DNA of 64,000 bases from NCBI GenBank assembly GCA_016789005.1, contig JAEURA010000057.1, positions 1 through 64,000 of the forward strand, in the 5' to 3' direction. The notes below the pieces were generated by a model. That model saw only the letters and a list, made by a program, of their open reading frames with translations, was not told the origin of the DNA and did not search any database. Position 1 is the stretch's first letter, and the number at the start of each line of letters is the position of its first letter. A program made the translations under genes and the position numbers. The stretch is from Anaerolineae bacterium. Lineage in GTDB: Bacteria > Chloroflexota > Anaerolineae > Aggregatilineales > Phototrophicaceae. Shown piece after piece: positions 49,847 through 58,452 of this stretch.

Positions 49847-52101
49847 TCATCTCTGAATGGCTGTATCGCGTGCACCGCTTTGATCGTCGGCTCGGCAGCA
49901 TCCTGCCTGTCTTCCTGCTGATTCTGCTGTGGGGGCTGTTCTTCTGGCGTATGCTCACATCGGCGGAAGCGGACCAGGTGTCGTTCACGCAGGGTGACTT
50001 TTCCGGGCAGTTCTTCACCTTTGCGGGCTATCAGTATGCACGCTTCGCCCAGGGTGAGGTGCCGCTGTGGAATCCCTACAATAACGGCGGGCTGCCGTTC
50101 ATCGCCGATACGCAGGCAGCAGTCTTCTACCCTCCTCGTCTGCTCACTCTCGCGCTGGCAAACCTGAGCGGGGGGTGGACCTACCATGCGCTCGAACTTG
50201 AAGCCCTGTTCCACGTCCTGGGCTTCACACTGCTCATGTACGCCTTTGCGCGCCGGCTTACCGGTTCGCCTTTCGGCGGGCTGACGGCAGCGATCATCGC
50301 CGGCTACGGTGGATTTCTGACAGGCTACCCGCTGCTTCAGCTTGCCATCCTTGAGGCGGGGGTGTGGCTGCCTGTCGCCGCCCTGGGCATTGTCGAAGCA
50401 ACAGCCGCGCCGCGCCTGCGTTACAGCTATCTCTTGTGGACCGGTTTCGCTCTGGGAATGTCCTGGTTGGCGGGTCATCCCCAGACCAGTTTCTTCCTCA
50501 CCTATTTCCTCGCCGCCTATTTCGGTTTCCAGGTCTTCCAGCGCCGCGCGACCGCCCTCCAATGGCTGACCGGCACAGCTTGGTTCGGCGTGGTCGCACT
50601 CGGCATTGCGGCGGTTCAACTCCTCCCCGGCGTCGAATATCTCAGCCGCACCACGCGGGTCGATTTCGGCTTCGACGCCAAAGACAACGGTTTCCCGCTG
50701 CACGACATCGTACAGATGATCATGCCCGGCGTCGTCAGCTTGTGGTCGCCGCTGTACGTCGGCGTCACCGGCTTGATCCTGGCGCTCATCGGCGTGTGGC
50801 GACGCCGGCGCGATGCCTGGTTCTGGGGAATCGTAGCCCTCCTCGCCCTGTTGTGGGGTTTTGGAGGCAACGCGGCAGTTTTCCCGGCGCTCTACAGCAT
50901 TTTGCCCGGTCTGCGCTTCTTCCGGGGGCAGGAACGCGCTGCCTATCTCGTTGTGACAGCGCTGGCGATACTGGCTGCGCTGGGGATCACCGCGCTGGGA
51001 CGCTGGGATGCCGAACGCGAGCACCTCGCCGGGCTGAGGCTGCGACTGGCGCTGAATCGGAGTGTCTACGGCGCGCTAGCACTCACCGCGCTCGTCTTCA
51101 TGAGTTGGATCGGCAGCGCAAACGCCTACGGGCGCGCATTCAGCGCGATCACCCTTGCCGCGGCGGCTGTCGTAGTCTGCTATTTGCTGATCAGCGCCGC
51201 CGTGACGCGCCAACGCCGCGCCCCGTTGCTCTGGGGGATCATCCTCACGCTGGTATTTGAGGTCTTCACCGTCAACATGAATCACGATGCAGTAGTAGAC
51301 CCGCTTCAGCCGCAGGAACAGGTCGCGGTTTCCGCGCCACCGCCGGTCGCATCAGTGCTGGCAGATCTGGATGGCGTTTTCCGCGTCGATGGTTTGCGAG
51401 GTCTGACGGCGAATTACGGCAGTCTATATGGTCTCCAGGATATTCGAGGCATCAGCCCGCTTTGGCTGGCGGGACCTTACGCTATCGTCGAAGGCAGCCT
51501 GCCAGACGAGCGCGCCTGGGAGCTGTTTGCCGTTCGCTACGTCTTTTCCGATTGGATGGAACTGCCCGTTCCATCGGAGATCGTCGAGACCGGACCAGAT
51601 GCCTTCGGCGTGGTCAACCTGCACCGGCTGAGTGCCCCTCGACCGTTCGCGCTGATCCTGTATGATACCTGGATTACCGCAGACGACGCTGAAGCATTGA
51701 CCGTCCTCGCCGATCCCGCTTTCCAGCCGCGCCGCACCATCATTCTGGAGACGCCTGTGGCGCTCGAAAGCGGCGAGCCAACGCCGGCGCAGGTGGCATC
51801 GTTCGCACCGGAGCGCATCGTCATCGTAACGGATGCAAGGGCGCGCGGCGCACTCTCTATTGCCCTGCCCTACTATCCTGGATGGACCGCGCAGTTGGAT
51901 GGCGAGCCGGTCGATATTCTGCGCGCTTATGGCGCGCTCTCTGCGGTGATCGTGCCGCCGGGTCGGCACACGGTTGAACTCCTGTACAATCCCATGACCT
52001 ACCGCGTTGGACTGATCTTGAGCCTGATCACCTGGCTGTGCCTGGGCATCGGCGGCGGAATTGCTGCCATACGAAGGATTTCAAGAGATGGTAGTTCTTA
52101 A
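49843..52101 (+). CDS. YfhO-like polytopic membrane protein
   Basis: The 752-residue protein has around 12 membrane segments and the YfhO family opening DFSGQFFTFAGYQYARFAQG with PLWNPYNNGGLPF, plus a C-terminal soluble domain (LPYYPGWTAQLDGEPVDILR). YfhO proteins are GT-C glycosyltransferases linked with lipoteichoic acid or surface glycan modification. Here the setting supports extracytoplasmic sugar transfer. The ATG 49843 overlaps the preceding stop, and the last 14 bases overlap the next gene. Confidence 0.8.
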   Translation: MIISEWLYRVHRFDRRLGSILPVFLLILLWGLFFWRMLTSAEADQVSFTQGDFSGQFFTFAGYQYARFAQGEVPLWNPYNNGGLPFIADTQAAVFYPPRLLTLALANLSGGWTYHALELEALFHVLGFTLLMYAFARRLTGSPFGGLTAAIIAGYGGFLTGYPLLQLAILEAGVWLPVAALGIVEATAAPRLRYSYLLWTGFALGMSWLAGHPQTSFFLTYFLAAYFGFQVFQRRATALQWLTGTAWFGVVALGIAAVQLLPGVEYLSRTTRVDFGFDAKDNGFPLHDIVQMIMPGVVSLWSPLYVGVTGLILALIGVWRRRRDAWFWGIVALLALLWGFGGNAAVFPALYSILPGLRFFRGQERAAYLVVTALAILAALGITALGRWDAEREHLAGLRLRLALNRSVYGALALTALVFMSWIGSANAYGRAFSAITLAAAAVVVCYLLISAAVTRQRRAPLLWGIILTLVFEVFTVNMNHDAVVDPLQPQEQVAVSAPPPVASVLADLDGVFRVDGLRGLTANYGSLYGLQDIRGISPLWLAGPYAIVEGSLPDERAWELFAVRYVFSDWMELPVPSEIVETGPDAFGVVNLHRLSAPRPFALILYDTWITADDAEALTVLADPAFQPRRTIILETPVALESGEPTPAQVASFAPERIVIVTDARARGALSIALPYYPGWTAQLDGEPVDILRAYGALSAVIVPPGRHTVELLYNPMTYRVGLILSLITWLCLGIGGGIAAIRRISRDGSS

Positions 52102-53563
52102 TCCACTTCAGCGGTGGATCGCGACGGCTAACCGGCGGCTGTACGCCGTCGTGGTTGGTGCAGCGATCGGCAGCAGCGGCGCGATCATCGGTCTGCTGAT
52201 CGCCTTGTTTGATCCGGTCCTGGCAGCGGGGGTGATCATCGGGACACTCGTCGGGCTGTACGTCCTGACAAATATGATGGCGGCGCTTTATGGCGTTATC
52301 GCCATCATGGCGCTCCTTCCATTTGGAACTTTTCCGTTCAATGTCGGCATCACCCCTACGCTGCTCGACGGAGCAATGGGCGCGTTCATCATCGTCTACG
52401 TTTTCCAGTGGATGACTGGACGTAGGCGCGCCCTTCAGCTCACGCCGGCGCACGCGCCGCTTGCGGTGTACATCGGCTGGCTGATGGTCAGCTTCATCCT
52501 GGGGCTGCGCTACGCCCCGCCAACCCAGACCATCCTGCGCCAGTTTGCCGAAACGATCCTCAGCATTGGGATGGTCTTCATCCTGACGGATCTGCTGCGC
52601 GATCCGCGCAGTCTCCGTCGACTCGTCCTGGTTGTCATGGCTGCCGTCGGCGTCCAGGCACTGGTTTCGCTGGCGCTCTATGGGCTGCCTGACGCCGCCG
52701 CCGAATGGACCTTGGTTCGACTTGCACGAATCGGCTATCCGAATGGCGGCGTCATTCGCTATATCGAAGACAATCCGGCAAGCGCCGAACGCGCTATTGG
52801 AACCTGGGTCGATCCTAACGCCCTGGGCGGCTTCCTGGCGATTTCGGCGGCAATGATCGCGCCGCAGGTTTTCGCCAATCGCCCTGTCCTGCGCCGGCGC
52901 TGGATCGCCTGGGGAATCCTGGGCGTCGTCACGCTGGCGCTGATTCTGACATTTTCGCGGGCGGCAATGCTGGCGTTCGGTATCAGCCTGCTGTTCATCG
53001 GCAGTTTCAGAGGCTACAGGAGATTCTGGACGTTGGTTGCGCTTGGGGCATGCTTGCTCCTCGTGCTGCCCCAGACTCGCGACTACATCGACCGCTTTGT
53101 GCAGGCGTTCACCGTCAGCGATCTGGCGACACAGATGCGCGTCGGCGAATATCGCGACTCGCTTCGACTGATCAGCCGTTATCCGCTCACCGGCGTGGGA
53201 TTCACCGGCGTTCCCGACAACGATCTCTACACCGGTGCTGCCAGCATGTACTTCATCATGGCAAATCACATAGGTCTGGTGGGGGTGGCTATCTTTGGCA
53301 TCACCATTGGGTCTGTGTTCTGGTACGGCAGACGGGCGTGGCGAAGCGCCGAGGCAGACGATGACCTGCGTCCTATCATCATCGGCTATCATGCCGCGTT
53401 ACTGGCAGCGCTGATCAACGCCACTTCCGACCATTATTATTTCCGTATCGACTTCCACGCTTCGGTGACGCTTTTCTGGTTGGTCGTGGCGCTGGCAGTC
53501 TCCAGTTCTCGGCTGGCGCTCGCGCACTCCCGAGGGAGCGGGATGGCGAATCAACCGTTGTAA
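52088..53563 (+). CDS. O-antigen ligase/polymerase-like membrane protein (Wzy/WaaL type)
   Basis: This protein of about 491 residues has around 12 membrane segments and the large loop and motifs of Wzy_C proteins, including WVDPNALGGFLAISAAMI, FSRAAMLAFGISLLFIG and NDLYTGAASMYFIMANHIG. It may polymerise a glycan or ligate it to a carrier at the outer face. ATG 52088 is chosen; an in-frame ATG at 52061 lies deeper inside the previous gene. It is the last gene of the operon, and the rpsF promoter begins inside its 3' end (53558). Confidence 0.82.
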   Translation: MVVLNPLQRWIATANRRLYAVVVGAAIGSSGAIIGLLIALFDPVLAAGVIIGTLVGLYVLTNMMAALYGVIAIMALLPFGTFPFNVGITPTLLDGAMGAFIIVYVFQWMTGRRRALQLTPAHAPLAVYIGWLMVSFILGLRYAPPTQTILRQFAETILSIGMVFILTDLLRDPRSLRRLVLVVMAAVGVQALVSLALYGLPDAAAEWTLVRLARIGYPNGGVIRYIEDNPASAERAIGTWVDPNALGGFLAISAAMIAPQVFANRPVLRRRWIAWGILGVVTLALILTFSRAAMLAFGISLLFIGSFRGYRRFWTLVALGACLLLVLPQTRDYIDRFVQAFTVSDLATQMRVGEYRDSLRLISRYPLTGVGFTGVPDNDLYTGAASMYFIMANHIGLVGVAIFGITIGSVFWYGRRAWRSAEADDDLRPIIIGYHAALLAALINATSDHYYFRIDFHASVTLFWLVVALAVSSSRLALAHSRGSGMANQPL

Positions 53564-53586
53564 TGCGACGACGAATCGTGTACGAT
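53558..53586 (+). promoter_or_regulatory. Promoter of the rpsF-ssb-rpsR operon
   Basis: TTGTAA (53558-53563), a 17-base spacer and TACGAT (53581-53586) each match the consensus at four of six positions. Transcription near 53593 gives a leader of about 94 bases. Confidence 0.55.
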
Positions 53587-53625
53587 GCTGAAGGTCATCT
53601 GACCGAATAATCGCATAAGATTCCG

Positions 53626-53657
53626 CTCCATCACTGGCGCACCTGCGCACGATGGGG
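53626..53657 (+). promoter_or_regulatory. Structured leader of rpsF, possible ribosomal-protein autoregulation site
   Basis: CTCCATC (53626-53632) pairs with GATGGGG (53651-53657), and inside it GCGC (53637-53640) pairs with GCGC (53645-53648) around ACCT. S6:S18 complexes bind leader hairpins upstream of rpsF in many bacteria; I cannot confirm the CCG feature of that motif here. Confidence 0.4.
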
Positions 53658-53686
53658 CAAGCCCAAGGAAGGATAACAAACCATCC

Positions 53687-53983
53687 ATGAAGCGTTCTTA
53701 CGAACTGACGTTCATCGTGCGCCTTGAAGGCGGCGATGACAGCGCCGTGAACACCACCGTTGACCAGGTGCGCGGCTGGGTTGAAACACAGGACCTCGGT
53801 CAGGTCACTAAGATTGACCGTTGGGGGCGTCGTAAACTGGCGTACGAAATCGATGGACAGCGCGAAGGCTATTACGTCCTGTTCGATGCTCAGCTCGAAC
53901 CACGCGCGCTTTTTGAACTCGAACGCAGCCTGAATCTGGCGCCCAACGTTCTGCGTTATCTGCTGGTTCGCTGCGAAGAATAA
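53687..53983 (+). CDS. rpsF: 30S ribosomal protein S6
   Basis: This 98-residue protein of the 30S platform pairs with S18. MKRSYELTFIVRLEGG at the start, IDRWGRRKLAYEIDGQREGYYVLF in the middle and a C-terminal VLRYLLVRCEE identify it. GGAAGGA (53667-53673) lies upstream. It opens the rpsF-ssb-rpsR operon. Confidence 0.95.
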   Translation: MKRSYELTFIVRLEGGDDSAVNTTVDQVRGWVETQDLGQVTKIDRWGRRKLAYEIDGQREGYYVLFDAQLEPRALFELERSLNLAPNVLRYLLVRCEE

Positions 53984-54023
53984 GCGTTTCGCACGGCTGG
54001 AACTGCGGCGGAGTAAAACAGGA

Positions 54024-54419
54024 ATGGCACGCGGGCTGAACAAAGTCATGATCATTGGGTATCTTGGTCGCGACCCCGAAATGCGTTACACGCCGAGCGG
54101 GCGCCCTGTGACCAGCTTCAGCGTCGCTACCAGCCGCACCTGGGTTTCCGCCGAAGGGGAACGCCGCGAGGAGACTGAGTGGTTCAACGTTGTAGCCTGG
54201 GGGAACCTGGCGGAAATCTGCAAAGCGCACCTGACCAAGAATCAGCAGGTCTATGTCGAGGGACGATTGCAGACACGCGGATGGGAAGACGACAGCGGCA
54301 AGAAACATTATCGAACCGAATTGGTCGCCAACGAGATGATCCTGCTCGGCGACCGGCGCTCCCCCGGCGATGTGGATTTCTACAACGATAGCGGCGAAGG
54401 CTCTGATTACGCCTTCTGA
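54024..54419 (+). CDS. ssb: Single-stranded DNA-binding protein
   Basis: It binds single-stranded DNA during replication and repair. The 131-residue OB-fold protein has [40 protein letters not shown] and [20 protein letters not shown]. The C-terminal tail is short and acidic (SGEGSDYAF), ending in Phe like the usual protein-interaction tip DDDIPF but without its Pro. It lies between rpsF and rpsR, its conserved position. Confidence 0.94.
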   Translation: MARGLNKVMIIGYLGRDPEMRYTPSGRPVTSFSVATSRTWVSAEGERREETEWFNVVAWGNLAEICKAHLTKNQQVYVEGRLQTRGWEDDSGKKHYRTELVANEMILLGDRRSPGDVDFYNDSGEGSDYAF

Positions 54420-54481
54420 CCAGAACACCCGACCTGAAAGTTCACAAGAACCTGAAATACCTGAGAGATGGAGAAAAAGCC

Positions 54482-54835
54482 GTGGCAGACGATAACCGCC
54501 GCCGCATGATGGATGATAACGAAGAAGCTGGTTCAGAAGACGCCGGCACCGAGGTCCGCGAGGAGCGTCACGGACGCGAGGGTCGCGAGGGTCGCGGCGG
54601 TCAGCGCCCAGCACCGTTCGCGCGCAGCCGCTATCGCCAGACCCAGTACTGCCCCAAGGGGAAGTGCTTCGATTACAAGGATGTGGATACGCTGAAGCGC
54701 TACATCACCGAAACGGGCAAAATCAAGCCGCGTCGTCAGACCGGCAACTGCTCGCGCTGCCAGCGTGAACTCGCCCGCGAGATCAAGCGCGCCCGTCACC
54801 TGGCGCTGCTGCCCTTCATCGTCATCACTGACTAG
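54482..54835 (+). CDS. rpsR: 30S ribosomal protein S18, zinc-type with acidic N-terminal extension
   Basis: The S18 core spans residues 50-117: [40 protein letters not shown], then [13 protein letters not shown]. Cys57, Cys62, Cys90 and Cys93 give a CxxxxC plus CxxC set, so it is a C+ form that could bind zinc. The first 45 residues are an acidic then Arg/Gly-rich extension ([10 protein letters not shown]) not found in E. coli S18 (75 residues). Purine-rich GAGATGGAG precedes its GTG/ATG region. Start taken at the first Met-equivalent codon. Confidence 0.93.
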   Translation: MADDNRRRMMDDNEEAGSEDAGTEVREERHGREGREGRGGQRPAPFARSRYRQTQYCPKGKCFDYKDVDTLKRYITETGKIKPRRQTGNCSRCQRELAREIKRARHLALLPFIVITD

Positions 54836-54867
54836 CCTGCGCACACTGCCAGATACGAGGAACTGCG

Positions 54868-56235
54868 ATGTCAAAACGCAGCACTACGGGGCTACCCAAG
54901 GCAGGCACGGGCAAGCCGAACACGCCGGATACAGCCGCAGCAAAGCCGACAGGCATTCTCCAGCAGCTGCGTCTGCGAGAATATCATACCAAGCACGAAC
55001 GCGAAGCAGCGGTCCAGCGTCTCGTCATCCTCGGCACCGGCATCGCTCTGGCGATTGCTCTGGTGATCCTGGTGCTCGCCTTCGTGGTTGATCAGTTCAT
55101 TCGTCCCGGTCAGTCGGTCGCCAGCATCAATGGCGAGACGATCACGGTCGCCGATTTCAGGTCGCGCGCCAAGCTTGAACGTGCGCTGCTGGGCGAGCAG
55201 ATCAATCAACAGATCGCGATGATGGCAAGTTTCGGCATGGATTCTGACACCATCGTCCAGCAGATCTCCAACCAGCCGCCTTTCAGCACCTGGTTGAGCG
55301 AACTCAGCGTCCCTGATCAGCTCGGCAATCGCGTCTTGACCGAGATGATTGAGGACGAGCTGGTGCGTCAGAAGGCATCCGAACTTGGCATCAGCGTGAG
55401 CGACGAAGAACTTCAGAACGAGATCAACGAGTTCTTCGGCTACGATCCCAATGTCGGCGTGGTTGAACCGACGGCATCACCAACGGCGACTTCAAGCCCG
55501 ACGCCGGTTGTTTCGCCAACCCCTTCTCAGGTGCCGACGGCGACAAATACGCCGACGGTTACCCCGACCCCGGAAGTCGAGCCGACAGCGACCACGACAC
55601 CTGTGCCTTCGGCAACGCCCAGCGCCACGCCGAATGCTGAGGAACGTGCGCAGCAGTACAATGAAACTCGCACATCCTTCTTCGACGCTGTTATCTCAAG
55701 CGCCGGCATTTCGCAGGAGGTCCTCAACGACTACTTCGAGATGCGCGTCCTGCGGACGAAGGTGCGAGATACAGTCCTTGCCGACGTCCCGAAGACCGAC
55801 AGCTTCGTCAACGCCCGGCACATCCTGGTGGCGACGCTGGAAGAAGCGCAGCAGGTGGTCGATGCACTGAACGCCGGCGACTCCTTCGCGGCGCTGGCGG
55901 CGGCGTTGTCTACTGACGGCAGCGCGCAGCAGGGCGGCGAACTGGGTTGGGCGCAGCCCAGCCGCTATGTCGAGGAATTCGCAGATGCCATCACTGGTGC
56001 GGCAGTCGGCGCAATCGTGGGCCCGGTACAAACTCAGTTTGGCTTCCATGTCATTCAGGTGCTGGGACGTGAAGAGCGCGATATCACTGATGCGCAGTAC
56101 GAGACCAAGCTGAACGATGAGTTCACCACCTATGTCGAAACCCTGCGCAGCGCCGAAACCACGAATGTCGAAATCTTCGACATCTGGGCAGATAATGTCC
56201 CGGAAGAACCGGCTTTCGTCGCGCGCGGACTGTAA
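54868..56235 (+). CDS. Membrane-anchored PpiC-type peptidyl-prolyl isomerase/foldase
   Basis: The 455-residue protein helps fold exported proteins. A cytoplasmic tail (1-50) is followed by one membrane segment (51-75), a SurA_N-like helical chaperone domain (INGETITVADFRSRAKLERA onward), and the rotamase domain (about 315-405: NARHILVATLEEAQQVVDAL, GGELGWAQPSRYVEEF, TQFGFHVIQVL). A Thr/Pro/Ser-rich linker of about 60 residues (about 198-258) interrupts the chaperone domain between FFGYDPNVGV and ERAQQYNETRTSFF. It follows rpsR by 32 bases and ends at a strong terminator. Confidence 0.87.
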   Translation: MSKRSTTGLPKAGTGKPNTPDTAAAKPTGILQQLRLREYHTKHEREAAVQRLVILGTGIALAIALVILVLAFVVDQFIRPGQSVASINGETITVADFRSRAKLERALLGEQINQQIAMMASFGMDSDTIVQQISNQPPFSTWLSELSVPDQLGNRVLTEMIEDELVRQKASELGISVSDEELQNEINEFFGYDPNVGVVEPTASPTATSSPTPVVSPTPSQVPTATNTPTVTPTPEVEPTATTTPVPSATPSATPNAEERAQQYNETRTSFFDAVISSAGISQEVLNDYFEMRVLRTKVRDTVLADVPKTDSFVNARHILVATLEEAQQVVDALNAGDSFAALAAALSTDGSAQQGGELGWAQPSRYVEEFADAITGAAVGAIVGPVQTQFGFHVIQVLGREERDITDAQYETKLNDEFTTYVETLRSAETTNVEIFDIWADNVPEEPAFVARGL

Positions 56236-56258
56236 CTTCAAGCGATATTCACTGACGC

Positions 56259-56287
56259 AAAAGGGGCGTATTGACAGCGCCCCTTTT
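56259..56287 (+). terminator. Intrinsic terminator after the foldase gene
   Basis: AAAAGGGGCG (56259-56268) pairs perfectly with CGCCCCTTTT (56278-56287), and the 3' T-stretch continues with CTGTTGT. It ends the rpsF operon before the FHA operon promoter. Confidence 0.9.
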
Positions 56288-56320
56288 CTGTTGTCATACC
56301 GCCGGCTCCTGGGCTATTCA

Positions 56321-56349
56321 TTGTCGCCTTAGAGGCGCTGGGCTATAAT
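56321..56349 (+). promoter_or_regulatory. Strong promoter of the FHA-ftsW-pbp operon, leaderless
   Basis: TTGTCG (56321-56326), 17-base spacer, perfect TATAAT (56344-56349). The expected start of transcription, about 56355-56357, coincides with the first base of ATG 56357. An inverted repeat CGCCT-TAG-AGGCG (56325-56337) overlaps the -35 and spacer and could be an operator. Confidence 0.65.
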
Positions 56350-56356
56350 GCGCCAT

Positions 56357-57133
56357 ATGGGCAACTACCATTTCACACGGCTCGAAGCCAATCTGGAGCG
56401 GTTGATCGAAGGGGCATTCACGCAGTTGTTCGGCAGGGCGCTCCGCCCCCACGACATCGCTGTGCGCCTCTCACGCGCGCTGGAAAGTGCGATCATACCC
56501 TCTGGCGACAGCGATCCCCGCCCCATCGCGCCCGATCACTTCCTCATTCGACTGAACCACGATGTCTATGATCATCTGTTGATCCATCAGCCACGACTGA
56601 CCGAGATACTGACTCAGCACATGATTTCGCTGGCGGGTGCGGCGGGGTGTCGCATGCGCGCGGCGCCGATAGTCATCATCGGCGGGGATCATGCGCTCAA
56701 TCCAGGCGATATTCAGATTGATGCCCGGCACCAGAACGAGGCGCAGAGTACCACCCAGGTGCTCGATGCCGGACGGCTGGAACGTGAGATATCTCGCCTT
56801 CCGCTCAACCCGGTCCTGGTCATCAACGGAGAACAGACTACAGCGCTGACCAAGGCGATCATCAACATCGGCAGAGGACGGGACAACGAGATTGTCCTGA
56901 ACGATCCGTTCACCTCGCGCAGGCATGCGCAGCTGCGCTTGCGCCACGGCGCATTCTTCGTCTTCGACGCCAACAGCCAGGGCGGCATCAAAGTTAACGA
57001 TGTTGCGGTTCGTGAACATCGCCTCCAGCCAGGGGATGTCATACGGATCGGCAAGACGCAGCTTCTTTACCTCGAAGACTCTCCTCCCGGTGAGCAGCAA
57101 ACCGAGATGGTCGCGCCACCACCTGAATCATGA
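56357..57133 (+). CDS. FhaA-like protein: DUF3662 domain plus FHA domain
   Basis: This cytoplasmic protein of about 258 residues opens MGNYHFTRLEANLERLIEGA, the DUF3662 domain of actinobacterial and Chloroflexota FhaA (residues 1-115), and ends in an FHA domain (about 160-245: INIGRGRDNEIVLNDPFTSR, then HAQLRLRHG), which binds phosphothreonine peptides. In actinobacteria FhaA regulates cell wall synthesis with the PknB kinase. No kinase or phosphatase gene is in view. The start is ATG 56357, directly after the promoter; ATG 56348 would overlap the -10. It overlaps fhaB in ATGA. Confidence 0.85.
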   Translation: MGNYHFTRLEANLERLIEGAFTQLFGRALRPHDIAVRLSRALESAIIPSGDSDPRPIAPDHFLIRLNHDVYDHLLIHQPRLTEILTQHMISLAGAAGCRMRAAPIVIIGGDHALNPGDIQIDARHQNEAQSTTQVLDAGRLEREISRLPLNPVLVINGEQTTALTKAIINIGRGRDNEIVLNDPFTSRRHAQLRLRHGAFFVFDANSQGGIKVNDVAVREHRLQPGDVIRIGKTQLLYLEDSPPGEQQTEMVAPPPES

Positions 57134-57585
57134 CCCCGACGCCTCCCGATACCCAGCTTGTTCTTTTGCTCTTCCGGCTAATCTCCGGTGCGCTGTTGAT
57201 GGGCATCCTGGCGGTGTTGTTCATTGCCCTCTGGCGTGATTTCCGCAGCGCGGTCGAGAAGACCTCGGTTCAGCGGCGTATTTATGGAAAGCTGGTCGAA
57301 GTCGTTGAAAATGATGACGGTTATGAAGAGACGGCAGTTTCGCATCCGCTGCTGCCCCTCACGAGTATTGGGCGCGCACCGACCAACACCATCGCCCTGG
57401 ATGATGATTTCGCCAGTGGTGAGCACGCGCTCCTTGCGCTCCGCGAAGGACAGTGGTGGCTGGAAGATCGCAAGAGTCGAAACGGGACTACAATCAATGG
57501 GCTGCCGATCGGTGATTCTGTCATTGTCACCGACGGCGATGTGATCGGGGTTGGCAACCGAAGATTTCGAATCCACCTGGAGTAG
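57130..57585 (+). CDS. FhaB-like membrane-anchored FHA protein
   Basis: The 151-residue protein has one N-terminal membrane segment (LVLLLFRLISGALLMGILAVLFIALW) and a cytoplasmic FHA domain: TSIGRAPTNTIALDD, SGEHALLALREGQWWLEDRKSR, and NGTTINGLPI, with the Arg, Ser and Asn that bind phosphothreonine. It corresponds to FhaB/FipA-type proteins near ftsW/rodA and pbp genes. It starts inside the fhaA stop (ATGA) and is followed after six bases by mtnP. Confidence 0.87.
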   Translation: MTPTPPDTQLVLLLFRLISGALLMGILAVLFIALWRDFRSAVEKTSVQRRIYGKLVEVVENDDGYEETAVSHPLLPLTSIGRAPTNTIALDDDFASGEHALLALREGQWWLEDRKSRNGTTINGLPIGDSVIVTDGDVIGVGNRRFRIHLE

Positions 57586-57591
57586 AGGCGT

Positions 57592-58452
57592 ATGGAAAGC
57601 GTCACCATCGGCGTAATCGGCGGTTCGGGTCTGTACAAAATGCCGGATCTGCGCGATATCGAGCAGTACAACGTGGTCACTCCTTTCGGCAACCCCAGCG
57701 CACCGGTCATCGTCGGAACGCTGCGCGGGAAGCGAATCGCCTTCATCCCCCGGCATGGTATCGGGCACATCTTCACGCCAACGACGGTTCCATATCGCGC
57801 CAACATCTTCGCCCTGAAAATGCTTGGCGTGCAGCGGATCATCGGCGTCAATGCCTGCGGTTCCCTGCGCGAGGATCACCGACCAGGCGACATCGTCATC
57901 CCTGACCAGCTCTTCGATCACACGACCCAGGATCGCGGACGTTCTTTCTTCGATACCGGACTGGTCGCCCATGTCGGCGTCGCCGATCCGTTTTGCACCG
58001 CGCTCAGCGAACTGGCGGTCCAGGCGGTGCGTGCCGCAGGCGGCACGGCGCATCAAGGCGGTACGTCCATAACCATCGAGGGACCTCGCTTCAGCACGCG
58101 CGGTGAGAGCAACATCTACCGCCAGTGGGGGTGCAGCATCATCGGCATGACGACCTGCCCTGAAGCGTTCCTCGCCCGTGAGGCGGAGATGTGCTACGTC
58201 TCCATGTCACACGTGACCGATTACGATGTCTGGCATCAGGAGCCGGTCAACGTCGAGATGGTCGTGCAGACTCTTCACCGAAATCTGACCCTGGCGCAGC
58301 AGGCACTCGCGAATCTGGTACGCTACATCGAGGAAGATGAAGACTGCGGCTGCCATCATGCGCTGGATACGGCAATCATGACTGACCGCGAAAAGCTGTC
58401 GAAGGAAGCTGTACAGCGTCTCGGACCGATTCTCGAACGCTTTATTCCTTGA
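57592..58452 (+). CDS. mtnP: S-methyl-5'-thioadenosine phosphorylase (or purine phosphorylase)
   Basis: It splits MTA with phosphate to adenine and methylthioribose-1-phosphate, the substrate of the mtnA product. The 286-residue protein has IGVIGGSGLYKMPDLRD, the phosphate-binding IPRHGIGHIFTPTTVPYRAN, NACGSLREDHRPGD and EGPRFSTRGESNIYRQWG with the base/ribose residues. Its place between the FHA genes and ftsW is unusual for a metabolic gene. Its stop overlaps the TTG start of ftsW (TTGA). Substrate choice between MTA and inosine/guanosine is not settled by eye, although mtnA in the same window favours MTA. Confidence 0.88.
   Translation: MESVTIGVIGGSGLYKMPDLRDIEQYNVVTPFGNPSAPVIVGTLRGKRIAFIPRHGIGHIFTPTTVPYRANIFALKMLGVQRIIGVNACGSLREDHRPGDIVIPDQLFDHTTQDRGRSFFDTGLVAHVGVADPFCTALSELAVQAVRAAGGTAHQGGTSITIEGPRFSTRGESNIYRQWGCSIIGMTTCPEAFLAREAEMCYVSMSHVTDYDVWHQEPVNVEMVVQTLHRNLTLAQQALANLVRYIEEDEDCGCHHALDTAIMTDREKLSKEAVQRLGPILERFIP

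Noticed and set aside
49801-51024. Long minus-strand frame opposite the YfhO-like gene
   Set aside because: It is a shadow of a coding membrane protein, with no motif and no ribosome site.
52028-53392. Long minus-strand frame opposite the Wzy/WaaL-like gene
   Set aside because: Its composition (Asp/Arg/Gln/His-rich, no hydrophobic core) is that of a shadow frame; the plus strand encodes a clear polytopic membrane protein.
53557-53586. Terminator at the end of the glycan operon
   Set aside because: No hairpin with a T-run is visible between the polymerase stop and the rpsF promoter; the two units may read through.
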